Of a DNA stretch of 64,000 bases, positions 42,701 through 55,670 are shown in pieces. The notes under the pieces are model-generated. The model did not search any database and was not told the DNA's origin. It saw only the letters and a program-made list of their open reading frames with translations. Every line of letters starts with the position of its first letter. The first letter of the stretch is position 1. A program made the position numbers and the translations under genes. The DNA comes from Oreohelix idahoensis (Eukaryota > Mollusca > Gastropoda > Stylommatophora > Oreohelicidae), in the NCBI GenBank assembly GCA_024509875.1, contig JAMPIV010017769.1, positions 33,993 through 97,992 on the forward strand. Direction: 5' to 3'.

Positions 42701-44590
42701 TGAGAAATGAAAGAAATAAATTAATATTCAGAGCTAAAGAAAAGAGTTGGAGAACATGTTGTCAAACATTAAACCATAGATCACAAGTAACTACAGTTTG
42801 GAGTAAACTAAAAGCAATTAAAGGAGGAAACAACAAGAAATTTAAAATCACAACAATTAAAATACTTGAGAGAGCTGAAACAGATAGGGAAAAGGCCAAC
42901 AAACTAGCTAAATACTTCTATCAGGTTAGTTCAATAGACAGTCTAGATAAGGCAGAAATAAATAGGCGATAAACACTGCTAGAAAAAATTAAAAGAAGAA
43001 AATATGGACACCACACAGGATGCTAATTATTTTAATGCAGATATTACAGTAGAAGAAATAGAAAGAGCTTTAGCAGGAAAAACCAATACCACCTCTGGGA
43101 AAGACATTCTGAGCTATGAAATCCTCAGAAAGGTACCAAATACAACTCTAAGGGTGATTGCATCCCTCTACAACAAAATCTGGCACACAGGAAAAATACC
43201 ATGTTCATGGAAGACAGCAGTAGTCATCCCCATACTAAAGCCAGATAAGGAAACACATGATGTCAGCTCATACAGGCCTCTGCATCGCATCTAGGAAAAA
43301 TTCTAGAAACAATAGTCAACAGCAGACTAAAATTTCATCTAGAAATACATAATTTGTTCAGTCCAACCAAGGCAGGCTTTAGAAGCCAACATAGTACAAT
43401 AGAGCAACTGTTGAGGCTAGAACATGATGTTAAAACAGGCTTCAAAAGGAATGAAAAGACAGTAGCAATATTCCTTGATGTAGCAAGAGCATATGATGAG
43501 TGTTGGAAGGAGGGTGCACTTTATAAGATCAGGAAACTAGGTATAGTAGGCAGAACTTACAATTATTTAGAAAACTTCCTGCAGGATAGATACTTCACGG
43601 TACAAATAAACAATGATAGATCTGAGGTATATGAACAACAGAATGGAATCCCACAGGGATCAGTAGTATCACCATCTATATTTACGATTATGGTCAACGA
43701 CCTAGACGACGAGTTTAAAGACCTAAAAAACAACCTATCTCAGTTTGCAGATGACGCTGCGATATGGAGAACGGGAAGAAACCTCCCATTCCTCTATAAA
43801 ACAGTACAAAAACAAATAAATAAAGTATCTGACTAGATGCACAAGTGGGGATTTAATCTAAACGTTATAAAAACCATATGAATGATCTTCAGTAGAGGCC
43901 GTGTAATCAAAAATAATATAATTGACATAAGCATTAATGAGCAAAAAGTATGCACAGCAAAATCAACTAGATTTCTTAGTATGGTACCAGCAACTAAACT
44001 GGAACAAACACATAGACCTATTAGTGCAAAGCAGTAGGGGACTTATTAACATGCTAAGATATATGAAAGGAAGTGGTTGGGGAGACTGCAATAAGACAAT
44101 GTTATCATTCTATAAATCATTTATTAGTGGCAAACTAGTTTATGCTAGTGTTGTCTATGCATCAGCCACCCTGAGCAATAAGAAAAAAACTAGACACAGT
44201 CCAAAACCAGGCACTGTCAATAATAGCAGGTGCCTCAAAAGGAACATCAGCAGAGGCATTAGAAGTAACGCTAGGCAATATATCCCTGGCGCTAAGGATA
44301 CAAGAACTGAGATTCAGCTACTGGGCAAGAGTGGCAAAAGATCTAACTCACCCAGCACACAAAACCTTTGATAGGGGTAACCAGTACGTAGGCCACATTC
44401 CATTAAACCATAATAGATACCCGTTAGGGTGGAAAACGATGGATGAAGCGGATGAACACCCAAACCTATTTAATATGACAAACAGTAGGGCTCAGTATAA
44501 AGCAAAGGTCCCACCATTAGAATTAAAAGCGCCAGAAACTGACTCCGACTTATCAAAGATCATAAGCGAATATAACGACATAATCTAAGC
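42701..44590 (+). pseudogene. ORF2 reverse transcriptase of the I/Jockey-type LINE
   Basis: Continues ORF2 from 33986 across the inserted transposon. It opens with RNERNKLIFRAKEKSW, a segment that normally precedes RT. RT motifs then run in order: ALAGKTNTTSGKDILSYEIL, AVVIPILKPDKE and SSYRPL (about 43260), IFLDVARAYDECW (motif A, about 43470), GIPQGSVVSPSIF (motif B) and FADDAAIW (motif C, about 43745). A thumb-like part follows to about 44590 (ARVAKDLTHPAH). Stops at 42970, 43292, 43836 and 44371 and several shifts make it dead. It polymerised cDNA at the target nick in its active ancestor. Confidence 0.83.
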
Positions 44591-45038
44591 AAAAAGTAAA
44601 GCACTAGAGTACATAGAACGGTAAATAAATAATAGCCAAACTATATATACAGATGGGTCAAAAGACGAAGAAGGACAATTAGGAGGAGGAATAGCAATAC
44701 CAAAATTTAAAATTTATAAAAGATACAAAGTAACAGGTAATACATCCATCTTTACAGCAGAATTAGTAGCAATCCTAAAAGCTTTAGAAATAGCTGCAGA
44801 AAACCCACCAAATAAAGTAACCATTCTCACAGATTCCCTCTCATCAGTATTAGCTATCAGAAACAGACATGAATGTAGCAGGCCAGATATTACAGAGGAA
44901 ATACTACAGGTTAATATATATCTGCACACTATAGGATGCTGTGCAACGCTAACATGGATACCATCACATGTGGGGATAGCAGGAAATGAACTTGCAGACA
45001 AAGAAGCCAAATGGGGAAGTAGGCTTAGGGAAGTTTGA
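44591..45038 (+). pseudogene. RNase H domain of the I/Jockey-type LINE
   Basis: A plus-strand frame without its own ATG carries the complete RNase H signature: YTDGSKDEEG (Asp, 44646 on), IFTAELVAILKALE (Glu), ILTDSLSSVLAIRN (Asp) and GIAGNELADKEAK (Asp), with WIPSHVGI before the last. It is well preserved compared with the RT. Its presence supports I/R1-type rather than RTE affinity. Confidence 0.85.
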
Positions 45039-45550
45039 AATTAAGAGCTTAATTGCTCAAGCAATAACTAAAGAGTGGATAACAGCATGGGACCAAAGTA
45101 AAAAAAGCATGACACGCATATAAAATCCTAAAAAATGGAGCAAAAAATGGCAAATACAAGATGAACTAAAAATACCAATTAAGAAAAAATTGCTGAGGCT
45201 CAAGCTTGGAACTGGATATTTCATGACTGAGGGACTCACATGTGAAGAGTGTCAAAAACCAAACACAATTAGACACTTTCTGGTGGACTGCAAAAAATAT
45301 GACCAGCAGAGACAAAACATTAAGACATACTGTAGTAACCACAAGGTAGAAATGAGTGTAGTAAATCTCATAGGCACAAAGACCCCATCAGAAGTGCAAA
45401 AGTTAATAAAACACTATATTACAAAAACTAAAGCTAACATATAAAAAATAAATAAGACTCCGAGCCAGTAGCCCACACTGGTGAAAGGCTCCCCCAGATA
45501 CATAAAGATTAACCAAATAAACCGTCAAGTGAAAATTAAAAACACACCAG
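45039..45550 (+). pseudogene. ORF2 C-terminus and 3' UTR of the I/Jockey-type LINE
   Basis: After a one-base shift the frame runs through KEWITAW, LRLKLGTGYFMTEG and the zinc motif CEECQKPNTIRHFLVDC (C-x2-C-x7-H-x4-C), and stops at 45444. About 100 A-rich untranslated bases follow. The exact LINE end is not marked by a poly-A tail I can be sure of. Confidence 0.75.
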
Positions 45551-45799
45551 CTTAAAAATATCATATTTTGGATTTTTAAAATAAAGCTATTTTGAACTAT
45601 AACTACAAAAGGAAACATACCTACTAGAGATAATATAGTATAAAATAAATACAAACAAAAACATATTACAATAAATGAAACACGTCCTGATATAACCAAC
45701 AGCTCCATGTATATGGTAGATGGTTGAAAGGGGCGTGCTACAAAGAAAAGTAGCAAACACATTAATAAAAAAAAAATTAATGGTAATACTTGTCTACCT

Positions 45800-46971
45800 T
45801 TGTCTGAAAAACAAAATAGTTTCTTGCACACGTTGCTCGCCCATGCAGACGACACCATCTTTTTCCCACCAAATAAAAAGTCTAAAGAAATTATCATAAA
45901 CACATTCACAGACTTTAGCATAGGTAGCGGAGCAAAAGTAAATGTTCAAAAATCAACAATAATGGGCATAGGAAAATGGAAGAACAAAGAAGACTTTCCC
46001 TTTGGACTAACACCAACAAACAACATCAAAATCTATGGTATAACCTTTCCCTCACACACAAATCGCACACACACAGACTCATGGAAAAATCTAACATCCA
46101 AAATACGTGGCATGCTGCAAATATATAAATAAAAAACCATAACGATTTTTGGACGAAGTTTAATTGTAAAGACATACATTTTCCTTAAGCTACTTTACAT
46201 TGCCACAATTTTCGACCCCCCAAAACAGACTATCACAGATTTAAACAAACAGTTCAGAGCATTCGTTTTTGGTCGCACAATTTACAGCATTAAACACAAG
46301 ACAATTAAACACCGAGGGACTGTCACTAAAGACATAGAAACAAAGATCCAGGCACTCAGAATTAAACACACAGGGATCATCATCAAAGACCCAGAATGAC
46401 ACACACTAACTTATTATTACATGGGACTCAGACTTTCCAAACTGAGACCACTGAACAATGCAATCCCCCATCACTTCGGCCGTATGCCCTCTTTTTATGA
46501 GACATGCATACTGGACCACCACATGGACACTATGCCATCCAAGGACATGAAAAACTAATTAACCAGAAAACAAATGCAATATATAAACATTTAGTTCAAC
46601 TCCAAGCAACACCATTACACTGAGGAATTAAAAGAGGGCAGAAATATACTATAACAAATTACACCGAAACCTTCACTAACTTGTACAGCCCAAAAATCAC
46701 TTCTAAAGCAAGAGAGGTTACTTTTAAACTAATATACAACATGACATCCACAACAATACGAGAAGCACATAGATCCAACCAAATAACAAATTGTCAGCTA
46801 TGTAGGAAAAGCATCCAAGAAACAGAAGATCATTTGTTTTTGAAGCAGTACAATAACACCTTCAATGAAACTACTGCAGAAAATCATCGATTTACAAACA
46901 AAACAAATATCTACAAAGCAATCATATTAAACATAATTCCGATAGCAGAAAATAGCACACAGATACATTGA
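45800..46971 (+). pseudogene. 3' part of another LINE (L1/Tx1-like reverse transcriptase end)
   Basis: Begins inside RT at LAHADDTIFF (motif C, about 45835), with GSGAKVNVQKSTIMGIG and IKIYGITF. A broken middle follows, then a C-terminal Cys-His segment CQLCRKSIQETEDHLF (about 46795-46840) and a stop at 46971. Frame breaks lie at 46132 and several later sites. The KVNVQKS...IKIYGI wording differs from the RTE and I-type elements here and recalls L1/Tx1-type RTs; the family is not certain. It is 5' truncated. Confidence 0.65.
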
Positions 46972-47635
46972 TCTTGATTATTTTATTAGAATTCCGGAAT
47001 CAGATTTGATGTTTTCGGAATCTTGCTATGTTTAAACATCGTATTTTCAACGCTGGTTTATTTCTGCACATTTTTTTGCCAGAAAGTTTTATCAATAGCC
47101 ACTGAGATGGTACCTCTTCCTTAACGAGGCAGCCTTGATTCGTAAAACGACTCTTTGTTTCCCCAACGGCCCTCCCTCTTCTCACTACTATCTCATTCTC
47201 TGTCTATTCTAACATTTTGTAAGTCCGCTTTCGGCCTTATGTGCCCCCTCCCTTCCCCAGTCCCTCTATCCTCTCAAGTACTTCAGCTCGACCTTTTAAA
47301 CTACTCATATATTCGCGGGAGGTCATGTTGACTATAGTTCTAGATGTCGTTAAAGTGTCAAGGTCTGACCTTGCCCACTGATCCTTAAGTGTGTTCGTGG
47401 GAAGTCTTTGACGCTGGTATTGTATTGCTAATATCTTTAAATTCAGGGGGAAAAAATTGACAGTACGAAAAATGAATGTATATATCACACGTTGGCTGTG
47501 TTATTATTATGTTAATGAAAGTAGACCTTTTGTAGGAATATGTGTGTACAAGTGTATATGACTTTTATCCGTATTTCAATTTGGCCTGGTATTTTAATAA
47601 TGCGCATGATGTTTGTAATATGGTGTAAAAAGCAA

Positions 47636-47637
<2 letters not shown>
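46972..47637. other. no recognisable gene
   Basis: No coding or repeat signature seen. Confidence 0.4.

Positions 47638-47712
<75 letters not shown>
47638..47712. repeat. (TA)n microsatellite
   Basis: About 36 uninterrupted TA units. Confidence 0.97.
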
Positions 47713-47714
<2 letters not shown>

Positions 47715-47975
47715 AATGTGTCTTTTTTTTTTTTTTCTTTCTTTCCCTAACTTCCTCACCCCCTTAAACACACATCCTCATCCTCCCTTCTTCTCCCCAC
47801 AGACACAACGCTGTGATACGTTTAAGATTTACGACCAACGGTAATCAGCACCTGTAATTACAGGGACGTGGACAGTCACGACCGCCAAGCATTGAAAGTC
47901 GGCAAACAATTGTCGCTAAATTGTGGCAGTGGAAAATCGTTCTAAGTGTGCATAATTGTGCACAAAATGAGTGTG

Positions 47976-47976
47976 A

Positions 47977-48069
<93 letters not shown>
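47976..48069. repeat. compound (GT)n(GA)n microsatellite
   Basis: About 12 GT units at 47976-47999 followed by about 35 GA units to 48069. Confidence 0.97.
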
Positions 48070-48072
<3 letters not shown>

Positions 48073-50085
48073 TGGGTACCCTATTTTCCACTGGGAATAT
48101 TTTACAAACCGGAAAATCTTTTTCTTTAACATTAAGGAGGCCAAATTTAATTTTGCTCTATTCATCTTAAGAAATTGAATAAGTAGGCCTAATAACATAT
48201 GGGTGCAAGTATAAATGTGTAGTTGAACGAATATATACTGAAGTATTTGCGTGTATGTGTGCCAATGAACGTGTTAGTTTGATTATTAATAGGTATTATG
48301 CAATGCACTCTCCTTGTATTCAATTTTGCTAATTGCACATGGTTTTGTATAATTGGAAAAAATACATCGTAAGTAATCCCATGTTAATCAACAGTATCTT
48401 TTAATATTAATATTAAAAAAAAAACCGCAAAGTGCAATGAAACGTGCTTGTAACGGTGTGTACGTATACATGCCCGAGTGTGTATAAATGTATAGTTCAA
48501 TTTAATGAAATGTTCAATTTTTTCTTTTCTCCTTTATGAAATGTGAATAAAGTTCGTTGTGGAAAAAAAAAAAAAAATTATTGGCACAAAAGAACCCTCT
48601 TCATTAATCAAACGAATATTTTTTATTACAATACATCCCAAACAAATGAACTTACAAGCGCTGCTCTTTCAATTGCGCACCTAGATACATTTTACACTGG
48701 CGTGTAGCCAGTTACAGACAAGAGCAAGATTAATGAAGTTTCTGTACAATGGCTTTATTTACGTGCTTTTCGTAATTTCTACGAGTGCTTCCAAATACCA
48801 AGAGATGTTTAAACCGTCACCCATTAGCTTTATTACTTCACATAAGTTGTTCTGTTCTAACATGTAGAAGTTGATTTCTCGACTTACATAATTAAGATTG
48901 TGGTCAACATTAGGGTCGACACCGCAGACACCTTTTATTATGGTGACAGAGTCTCATGAAAGCATATTATCGTATTCATTTACGTACGGTAACCTAACAA
49001 GATGTGTTGGAACTGGAGTGAATGGTCTCCCTTACTCTACAAACCCGATGGTTTATAAGAAATCGAGAGGAAAATCTATAGCATTAATTTTATCTTCAGA
49101 AATATGTTTAACCTCACCGTAATACTCCAACTCCTCACTATGACTACAACTTAAATTCTGTTACAGACATATGTACACCACTGGGACATATTAGGACCAT
49201 GCAGACGTCAATGTTTTAAAAAAATCACAAAGTTAAAGGGAATATCTGTATTTACTTGTGTCAACCTGACCACACAGTATGTACGTATGTGAACATGTGA
49301 TTGTGAGTACTGACATACATGATACGACACTTGAGCATTGACAGATGAGTTAGAGAGTATAGTAACATCTATAGAAATAAAATGTATGAGAAATATCATG
49401 GGAACGTTGTACATGATCGTGTAACAAATGAACAGATAAGATACGCAAATAACAAGCTGTGTGTCGTAAATGCATGGTGACATGATGTGGGACAAGTTAA
49501 AATAAGTCACGTTGTCTTTTATATTGCTTACAACATTTCAATCTATTTCGGTAGATTCAGAACATTTTCTCCACATTCAATATTATGTTTGTATTCCTCC
49601 CCCCCCCCCCTCCCCCCGGCCACCTTCGTTTTATGTTTCTGCCGTTATAACTAACTTTATTGATACTTTATTTATGTGATATATATATATATAGTCAACG
49701 GTACATCAAAGGGTTCCAAATTCCAGAAACACGGCAGACGGGGAAGAATAATTAGAAGACGCTCACATACACTGGTCGTATACAAAATAAGTATATTAAA
49801 AGGTGACTTCACATTTGACCATTGATTTATTACTGGGGGAAGAGGGTGGGGGTGGGGTGGGTGTCAGCTTATTCAAAATGAACCAATTTATTTTAAAATA
49901 GAACTAAAAATGTAAATACATATTTTCTTTTCTCTAAACTATGTCAATTGAAATAGAATAATTATATCAATCTTGTAAAGTAGGACGTTATTGTTACTAG
50001 TAAGTCGGGGAATAGCTACAATGTTTGATTATTTCATTTTGTACACTGATGGGTCTGTAATACATCAGACAGTGAATTATGTTTC
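48070..50085. other. no recognisable gene
   Basis: AT-rich. It holds a poly-A run at 48563-48576, a C-rich run at 49599-49617, a short (TA)n at 49680-49693 and a G-rich run at about 49836-49861. The open frames 48898-49122 (+) and 49208-49510 (-) show no family features. Confidence 0.45.
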
Positions 50086-50310
50086 TTCTTCTTCTTCTTG
50101 TTTGATCCATAGCCGCCGACTGTCAAAGCAGTCAGTGACCAGCACGCCTGGTGGCGTCTTGTGATGCCTTTCTTTCGCTTTCATTCACGGGTCCATAGCA
50201 TAGCTAATCTTCTGATGGCATCGGGGGCTTCTCTAATGACGTGGCCAATCCAACTCCAGCGTCTACTGATTATGATGGTGTGAATGTCCTCTTGGTTGTT
50301 GTCACAGATG
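50086..50310 (-). mobile_element. short 3' end of a LINE with internal deletion
   Basis: Minus strand reads RRRWSWIGHVIREAPDAIR and AMLWTRE-KRK, then jumps to the 3' untranslated words CACTGACTGCTTTGACAGTC and a (GAA)n tail. It matches 58650-58955 with about 120 bp missing in the middle. Confidence 0.75.
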
Positions 50311-52667
50311 ATGTAAATAGTCTACAGTTGTCTATTCTCTGATTTGCTAGTTGTTATACTCCTAGTCTACCTGGCAGATCATCTGCAGTTCGGCCGTTAG
50401 CATCCTTTCTGTAAACATTTGCTCACAAACTGTTTACGTTTACTCTCACACCTGTCAGTCATAACAGAAAACTTCTGGTACGCGAACTTATTTTCTCATG
50501 CACGCGAGTTCAGGTGTCAATCAATAATATTAGCCCGCTATCAACACGGCAGCCACGTGTAAAAACCGGCAATTAGATAAAAACCCTTTGAAGCGAACTC
50601 CAGAGAAAATGTGAGTCTCCCAGTATTCCTTTGGTCTCTTAGTTCGAGGCATCCACAAGGAAATCGCTAACTAATGTTAAGGAGAAAAAAAGCTGGATCT
50701 CGGACTCACTATTACGTATGATCTCTTTCATCTGGACAAACTCTCGGTCTCCTGTATTCTATTTACGCACTTGTAATTTATTTTATCTTAACGGGAGTGG
50801 AAGATCCCAACCATGATCAAACACTCTATCCAATATAAAAACTATTGTCTTTAACTTTCATTTATCAGTCAGCTCATGGATCTACTAGCGCGAAGAAGTT
50901 TACTCCCTACTACCGGATTTTTTAGTGTTAACAATTCGTGGAGTTCATTTATTGGAAGCCGGTGAGAACTATAATTTTCTGTGTTAGAAATTATTCATGG
51001 TGGTAGCATAAAGGTGATTCAAAATATAATCCACTTTGTGTGTTTCGCTACGCAAGTAAATTAAACAAACTCTATCATTATAGCAGTAGCAAGTTAGATT
51101 GGAAACTATACTTTGCTTCAAGCGTTGCTAGTCATGAAATTTAAGATAAATTAACTATGCATAGCGACGGTTTGTTAAGAACTCAGTGAATTAAAATACC
51201 GCTCCACCACTATTACAGACCGATTAGAACAGACATCGAAGAAAAGCGTTTAGATTAGACCGTGAGGTATGTCACATATATATGTAAATATAGCCACAGT
51301 GATCCAACCACCGTTGCTTCCCCATCTAAGGTTTATAATTTTGCTACGCAAAAACCACGCAATTCGCTGTCTGTAGACTCAGTATTGAAGCCACGCTTAT
51401 TTTACCTGTTTACATGCAATAATGAGCGTTTCCAAATTGTCGCACCCGACAGTCTTAACAAGAGGGGAGCGAACCTGGGGTGTTTACCTGAGTTCTCACG
51501 TGAGCTGAGATGTTAATGATCGATAGTAACAGATCAGGCGTCGGTAGCAAATGCAAGGGCGATAATAATATTTACCCACCACATTTGATGTCCGTGATCT
51601 CAGGGGACTTAATTATTTGAACTACGGCAGAGGGACGAAATCAAAGAAGGCCTGTTCGCATGGCCAGGTCTTGTGATGACGTTTCGGCATCGCGAGCGAG
51701 CGAACATGAAAATCCTTTACCTCGGGAGTCGAACTTGTTGATTTTCCCTGATACGACCGAAGGCGTGAATTATCACACACTATTTCTGTATAAATACTCC
51801 GTCCTCTCAAAGTCAGTTATTTAGTCGCTCAGAAATTTTGGATAATCTAGCTCGTTATTCTAGAGCCATTGTGAAAGTGTGTTATAGCATTCCGTGGAGA
51901 TTGTTTCATTTCTGATTGCGGTAATATAAATTAGCATTTACGTGATTTAATGTGTTAAGTTTATCATTATAATTCACTGGGATTTTCTAGGTGCTAAGTC
52001 TAGCGTATTGAATAACGCATAGCTATTTTTTCCAGTTGTAATGTAGATTTACTCACCCGCTATCACCCAGAAAGAGATGTTTTAATTGACCAATAAATGC
52101 ATTAGACGACTGATAATTGACGGAATACAATTCACTTCTAATTCATTATGTGTAATTATATAAGTCACTAGTGTATTATCATGTGGCGAAACAAATAGCT
52201 AGTAATGACAAGCGATATTTGTTGAAGTAGTCATAATTATATTGACACTGATATTGTGCGCTGAGTGTTTTACCGGGCGGGAGGGGAAAGACGCATACCT
52301 TAAACCCACCCCGTGCCAGTGGAGCGAAGCGTGATAAGATGGGCTAAGACGCGTGTGCCTTTTAATTTAATTAGATGACGGAGAGGATAAGAGATCATAC
52401 CCTTACGCGTGATAGGATAGGATATTGATATTGTGGTTAAATGTTTTGTTTTCTTCCTAATTTAGTGCTGATCACAAACAAGCTGCCAGCGATCTAATAG
52501 CACCAGTATTAATTCTTATTACTATTGGCTCTTCGATGTTGACCTGTTCTGTCCTCTTGCTTCCTTCAGAGAAAGACCAAAAATATAAATAATAAGATTA
52601 ATCGTAACTGGACTTTTAAAATACCCAGATTTTGCAATCAATTTTATCAGTCCGCTGTGGCAAAATA
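50311..52667. other. no recognisable gene; possible old LTR-like sequence
   Basis: No supported coding. A TATAAATA box at 51790-51797 with nearby initiator-like sequence, and words such as GACGGAATAC...CTAATTCAT (52120-52145) that also occur in the element A LTR (about 614-641), hint at a diverged LTR. Not provable by eye. Confidence 0.3.
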
Positions 52668-53645
52668 TATATACAAAGTTCCCCCATAAGCGCATACATG
52701 CATACACTAGATGTGAACCAACAAAGAATGAGAAGTCAGTGATCGACTATGCCATTGTTAGGAGGAGCTCATTCACATATGTCTGGGATGCTAGAGTCTG
52801 GAGGGGGCCAGAGATTGGAAGAGATCACTACCTGCTAACAATCAAAAGAACAACTGAAAGAGTTGCTCAGCATATGAACTGCCCAGCATCACGCAAGAAA
52901 CCAAGTAAACGAACGGAAGAAATGTGCATTAAGACCTACAAGCTGAGAAGGCCAGAAATTAAGACCAGATATCAGGCGCTTATTGTTACAGCAGTGAGAA
53001 ACACAGAAGAACAACCTGATGGCTTGGAAACCCTGTGGCTTAAATTCAAGGACATCATAAAGACAGCTGCTGCAGATGCATGTGGTGAAGCCCGACTTGG
53101 GAACAAGAGAAATAGGACACCTTGGTGGACAGAGGATGTCAAAGAGAAAATAAGAAAGAAGAAAATGGCATGGAAACAATACTTAGGAGCTAAAAACACA
53201 GCAGGACAAATAGAGAAATATAGAGAGTATGTGATACTCAGAACAGAAGCAAAGAACAAGTTGCTAGCAGCAAAATAGAAGTCCTTGAAGAATTTGGAGA
53301 AAAGCTAGAAAAAGATGCTAAAGAAAACCAGAAATTGTTCTATAAGACCCTAAAGAACACGATGAAGGAAAAACAATTCCCTCTCAAATTTATAAAGGTC
53401 AAGCAAGGCAAATTGCTTACTGCCCCGAAGGAAGTAATGGAAAGATGGAAAGAATATTTCTCAGAACTCCTTGATGGTGAGCAAGGTCAAGCATCAGAAA
53501 TGATAACCACTAGCACAGAAGAGGAAAACCATGGTGATGAAGATGACATAAAGATGGAAGAACTGAAGACAGCACTGAAGAAAATCAAGATGGGCAAAGC
53601 AGCAGGGCATGATGGGATAACACCAGAAATGGTTAAGTACATGGG
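52668..53645 (+). mobile_element. RTE-type LINE 3a: endonuclease end to RT start
   Basis: Plus strand. It starts near CCCATAAGCGCATACATGC and reads VIDYAIVRRSSF, GRDHYLLTIK (end of endonuclease, SDH changed to RDH), RTPWWTEDVKEKIRKKKMAW, then after a one-base shift near 53275 LFYKTLKN ... AAGHDGITPEMVKYMG. It breaks off there and meets fragment 3b. Closely similar to LINE 1 at 23600-22640. Confidence 0.85.
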
Positions 53646-53654
53646 TCAGCAGGG

Positions 53655-55056
53655 GGTGGGATTTTAGGCCTTGACGTATCGTCTGGTTGCGGACCATGTC
53701 TCTTCTTGTTACTTCAACCACCTTCCTCACATACCTCATTTCTGAGGTTCTGATCTGGCTTTTGTGGGTTGTAGTCATTGCCCATGACTCACATCCATAT
53801 GTCATGAATGGGACATAGGTGTAACGGTATACAGCAATCTTCGTTTTCTTACCAACCTCTTTCTTGCTGAGGAATCCTCGATTTATGGCCTGAAAAAGTC
53901 TCCCAGCTGCTGCTTTTCGAGTGGCCAACTTTTCGTTGATGCCTCACTTTTGGTCTATAATAGCTCCGAGATATTTAAAGTGGTCGACCTGCTCCAGGAT
54001 CTGTTCTCCCAGCTTAATCTGATGTCTTCTTTCTTCTCGTGATATCACCATGGATTTTGTTTTAGAGCTGCTTATGACCATCCCTCTCTTCTCCAGCTCT
54101 TCCTTATAGACTTGCAGGTTGGATTGAAGATGTGCCTCTGATTTAGCAATCAGGGCAACATCATCAGCAAATGCCAGCTCTGAAATACATACTTGTTTCA
54201 TCTTCCAGTACCCCACTGCATACTTTCTTGTTCTCTCCTTACATGACTTGATAACATCGTCCATGAGGAGTATGAAAAGATAAGGTGACAGGATATCACC
54301 TTGTCTTTCACCAGTGGTGGTCCTGAACTCTTATGACTTATGGCTTGCCGTCCTCACATAATTTCTGCAAGACTTGTAGAAGCTCTGTATAGCATGAATC
54401 AGAGGTGCTGGAATGTTCTTCCTTGCCAAACAGTCCCAAAGTTTGCTCCAGGTGACCCTGTCAAATGCCTTTTCCAGATCTATGAAACAAAGATGGATCT
54501 CACTCTTATTCTCAAGGGCCTTTTCACTCAGCTGTCTGAGTGTGAAGATTAGGTCTTGAGTACTTCGGTTTGCTCGGAATCCGCACTGGATCTCATCCAA
54601 TTGTGGCTCAGCTAGGCGTCGGGGTCTCTGCTCTAGGATTCTAGAGTAGATTTTACCAGGGACACTGAGAAGGGATATGCCTCTATGGTTTCCACATTGT
54701 CGATTGTCCCCCTTTTTGAAAATTGGTGTTATGATGGCAATCTCCCAGTCCTTTGGTATGGTCTTGTTGCACCACGCTGCCTGTAGGACCCTTAAGAGTA
54801 ATAGGTCGCCTGATGCTCCCATGTACTTAACCATTTCTGGTGTTATACCATCATGCACTGCTGCTTTGCCCATCTTGATTTTCTCCAGTGCTGCCTTCAG
54901 TTCTTCCATCTTTATGTCATCTTCACCACCATTGGTTTTCTCTTCTGTGCTAGTGGTTATCATTTCTGATGCTTCACCATGCTCACCATCAAAGAGTTCT
55001 GAGAAATATTATTTCCATATTTCCATTACTTCCTTCGGGGCAGTAATCAATTTGGT
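53655..55056 (-). mobile_element. RTE-type LINE 3b: RT from linker to thumb
   Basis: Minus strand, from 55056 (YFSEL-DGEHGEASE) through MGKAAVHDGITPEM, PIFKKGDNRQCGNHRGIS, FIDLEKAFDRVTW (motif A), TTTGERQGDILSPYLF-like motif B, ELAFADDVALIAKSE (motif C, about 54160), SMVISREERRHQIK and AAAGRLFQAINRGF to AVEVTRRDM near 53690. It lacks the 3' end. Two mostly open frames (54331-54963 and 53944-54264) make it the best-preserved RT of this family here. Tail to tail with 3a, sharing about 230 bp as an inverted repeat. Confidence 0.88.
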
Positions 55057-55324
55057 TAATATTTCTAACAAAGTGAACAATGCATGATGAAAATAATGAA
55101 GAGAAAGGCATACGTGTTCTTTTAGAGAGTGTTGAATTTATCTGTCACAGTGTTTAGTGTACCGTTTCCGTATCTTCTTGAAAACATTGAGCGATTGTTT
55201 CACTGGAAACAAACTTTCATTAAGAAATGTAATAGTGTGGGGATATTTCTCTTTTGGGTGTCCATGATGCCATAATATTGATTATATTCTAGGTTATTTA
55301 GTGGAGAATTTATTTAACTGTATG

Positions 55325-55670
55325 ATGATGGGCAGAGAAAAATGGAACGAATAAACAGGACTAACGTCACAAACAGGTTAATTAATGTGTCACAAAGAAA
55401 ATATTATTTGGTACGTAACAACATTTTTAGCAAAGAATTGTCTTGTTTATGTTTATCAGAATACATTCAAACGAATTAGTTATACCCTTGTTTCTTTGTC
55501 TTGTCAACCAACAGTACAGGTTCTTGGTACAGGTTATGTATTATCATATTTAGAATCCAGTTTTATTTTCTTCGGATTAGATTAAGAACTCGTCGTTCTC
55601 TCTTCATCCCACAACTTTGTTTCTCACTAACACTACTACTTTTGGATTATTTCAGTTGAAGGAATTACAG
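55325..55670 (+). repeat. diverged direct repeat, copy 1
   Basis: Shares with 58038-58378, in order, ACTAACGTCACAAACAG, TTAATTAATGTGTCA, TTCAAACGAATTAGT, GATTAAGAACTCGTCG, CACAACTTTGTT and ACTACTTTTGGA, with gaps between. Confidence 0.7.

Larger units (their letters stand above)
30747..45550 (+). mobile_element. I/Jockey-type LINE, split by a DNA transposon
   Basis: Leader, ORF1 with zinc knuckles, ORF2 endonuclease (to 33986), then after a foreign block (34035-42700) the RT, an RNase H domain and a C-terminal zinc motif, all in plus-strand order. RNase H inside ORF2 places it in the I/R1/Jockey group rather than RTE or CR1. It is old: many stops and shifts. The 3' end lies somewhere after 45444; I place it near 45550. 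Confidence 0.82.

Noticed and set aside
47512..47771. Open frames of alternating Ile-Tyr through the (TA)n run
   Set aside because: They are translations of the microsatellite with no other content.
47845..48198. Frames reading Ser-Leu or Glu-Arg repeats
   Set aside because: Products of the (GT)n(GA)n microsatellite.
52500..52560. Link between this stretch and the RTE LINE start
   Set aside because: Similarity to LINE 1 begins only at about 52668; upstream sequence does not match.
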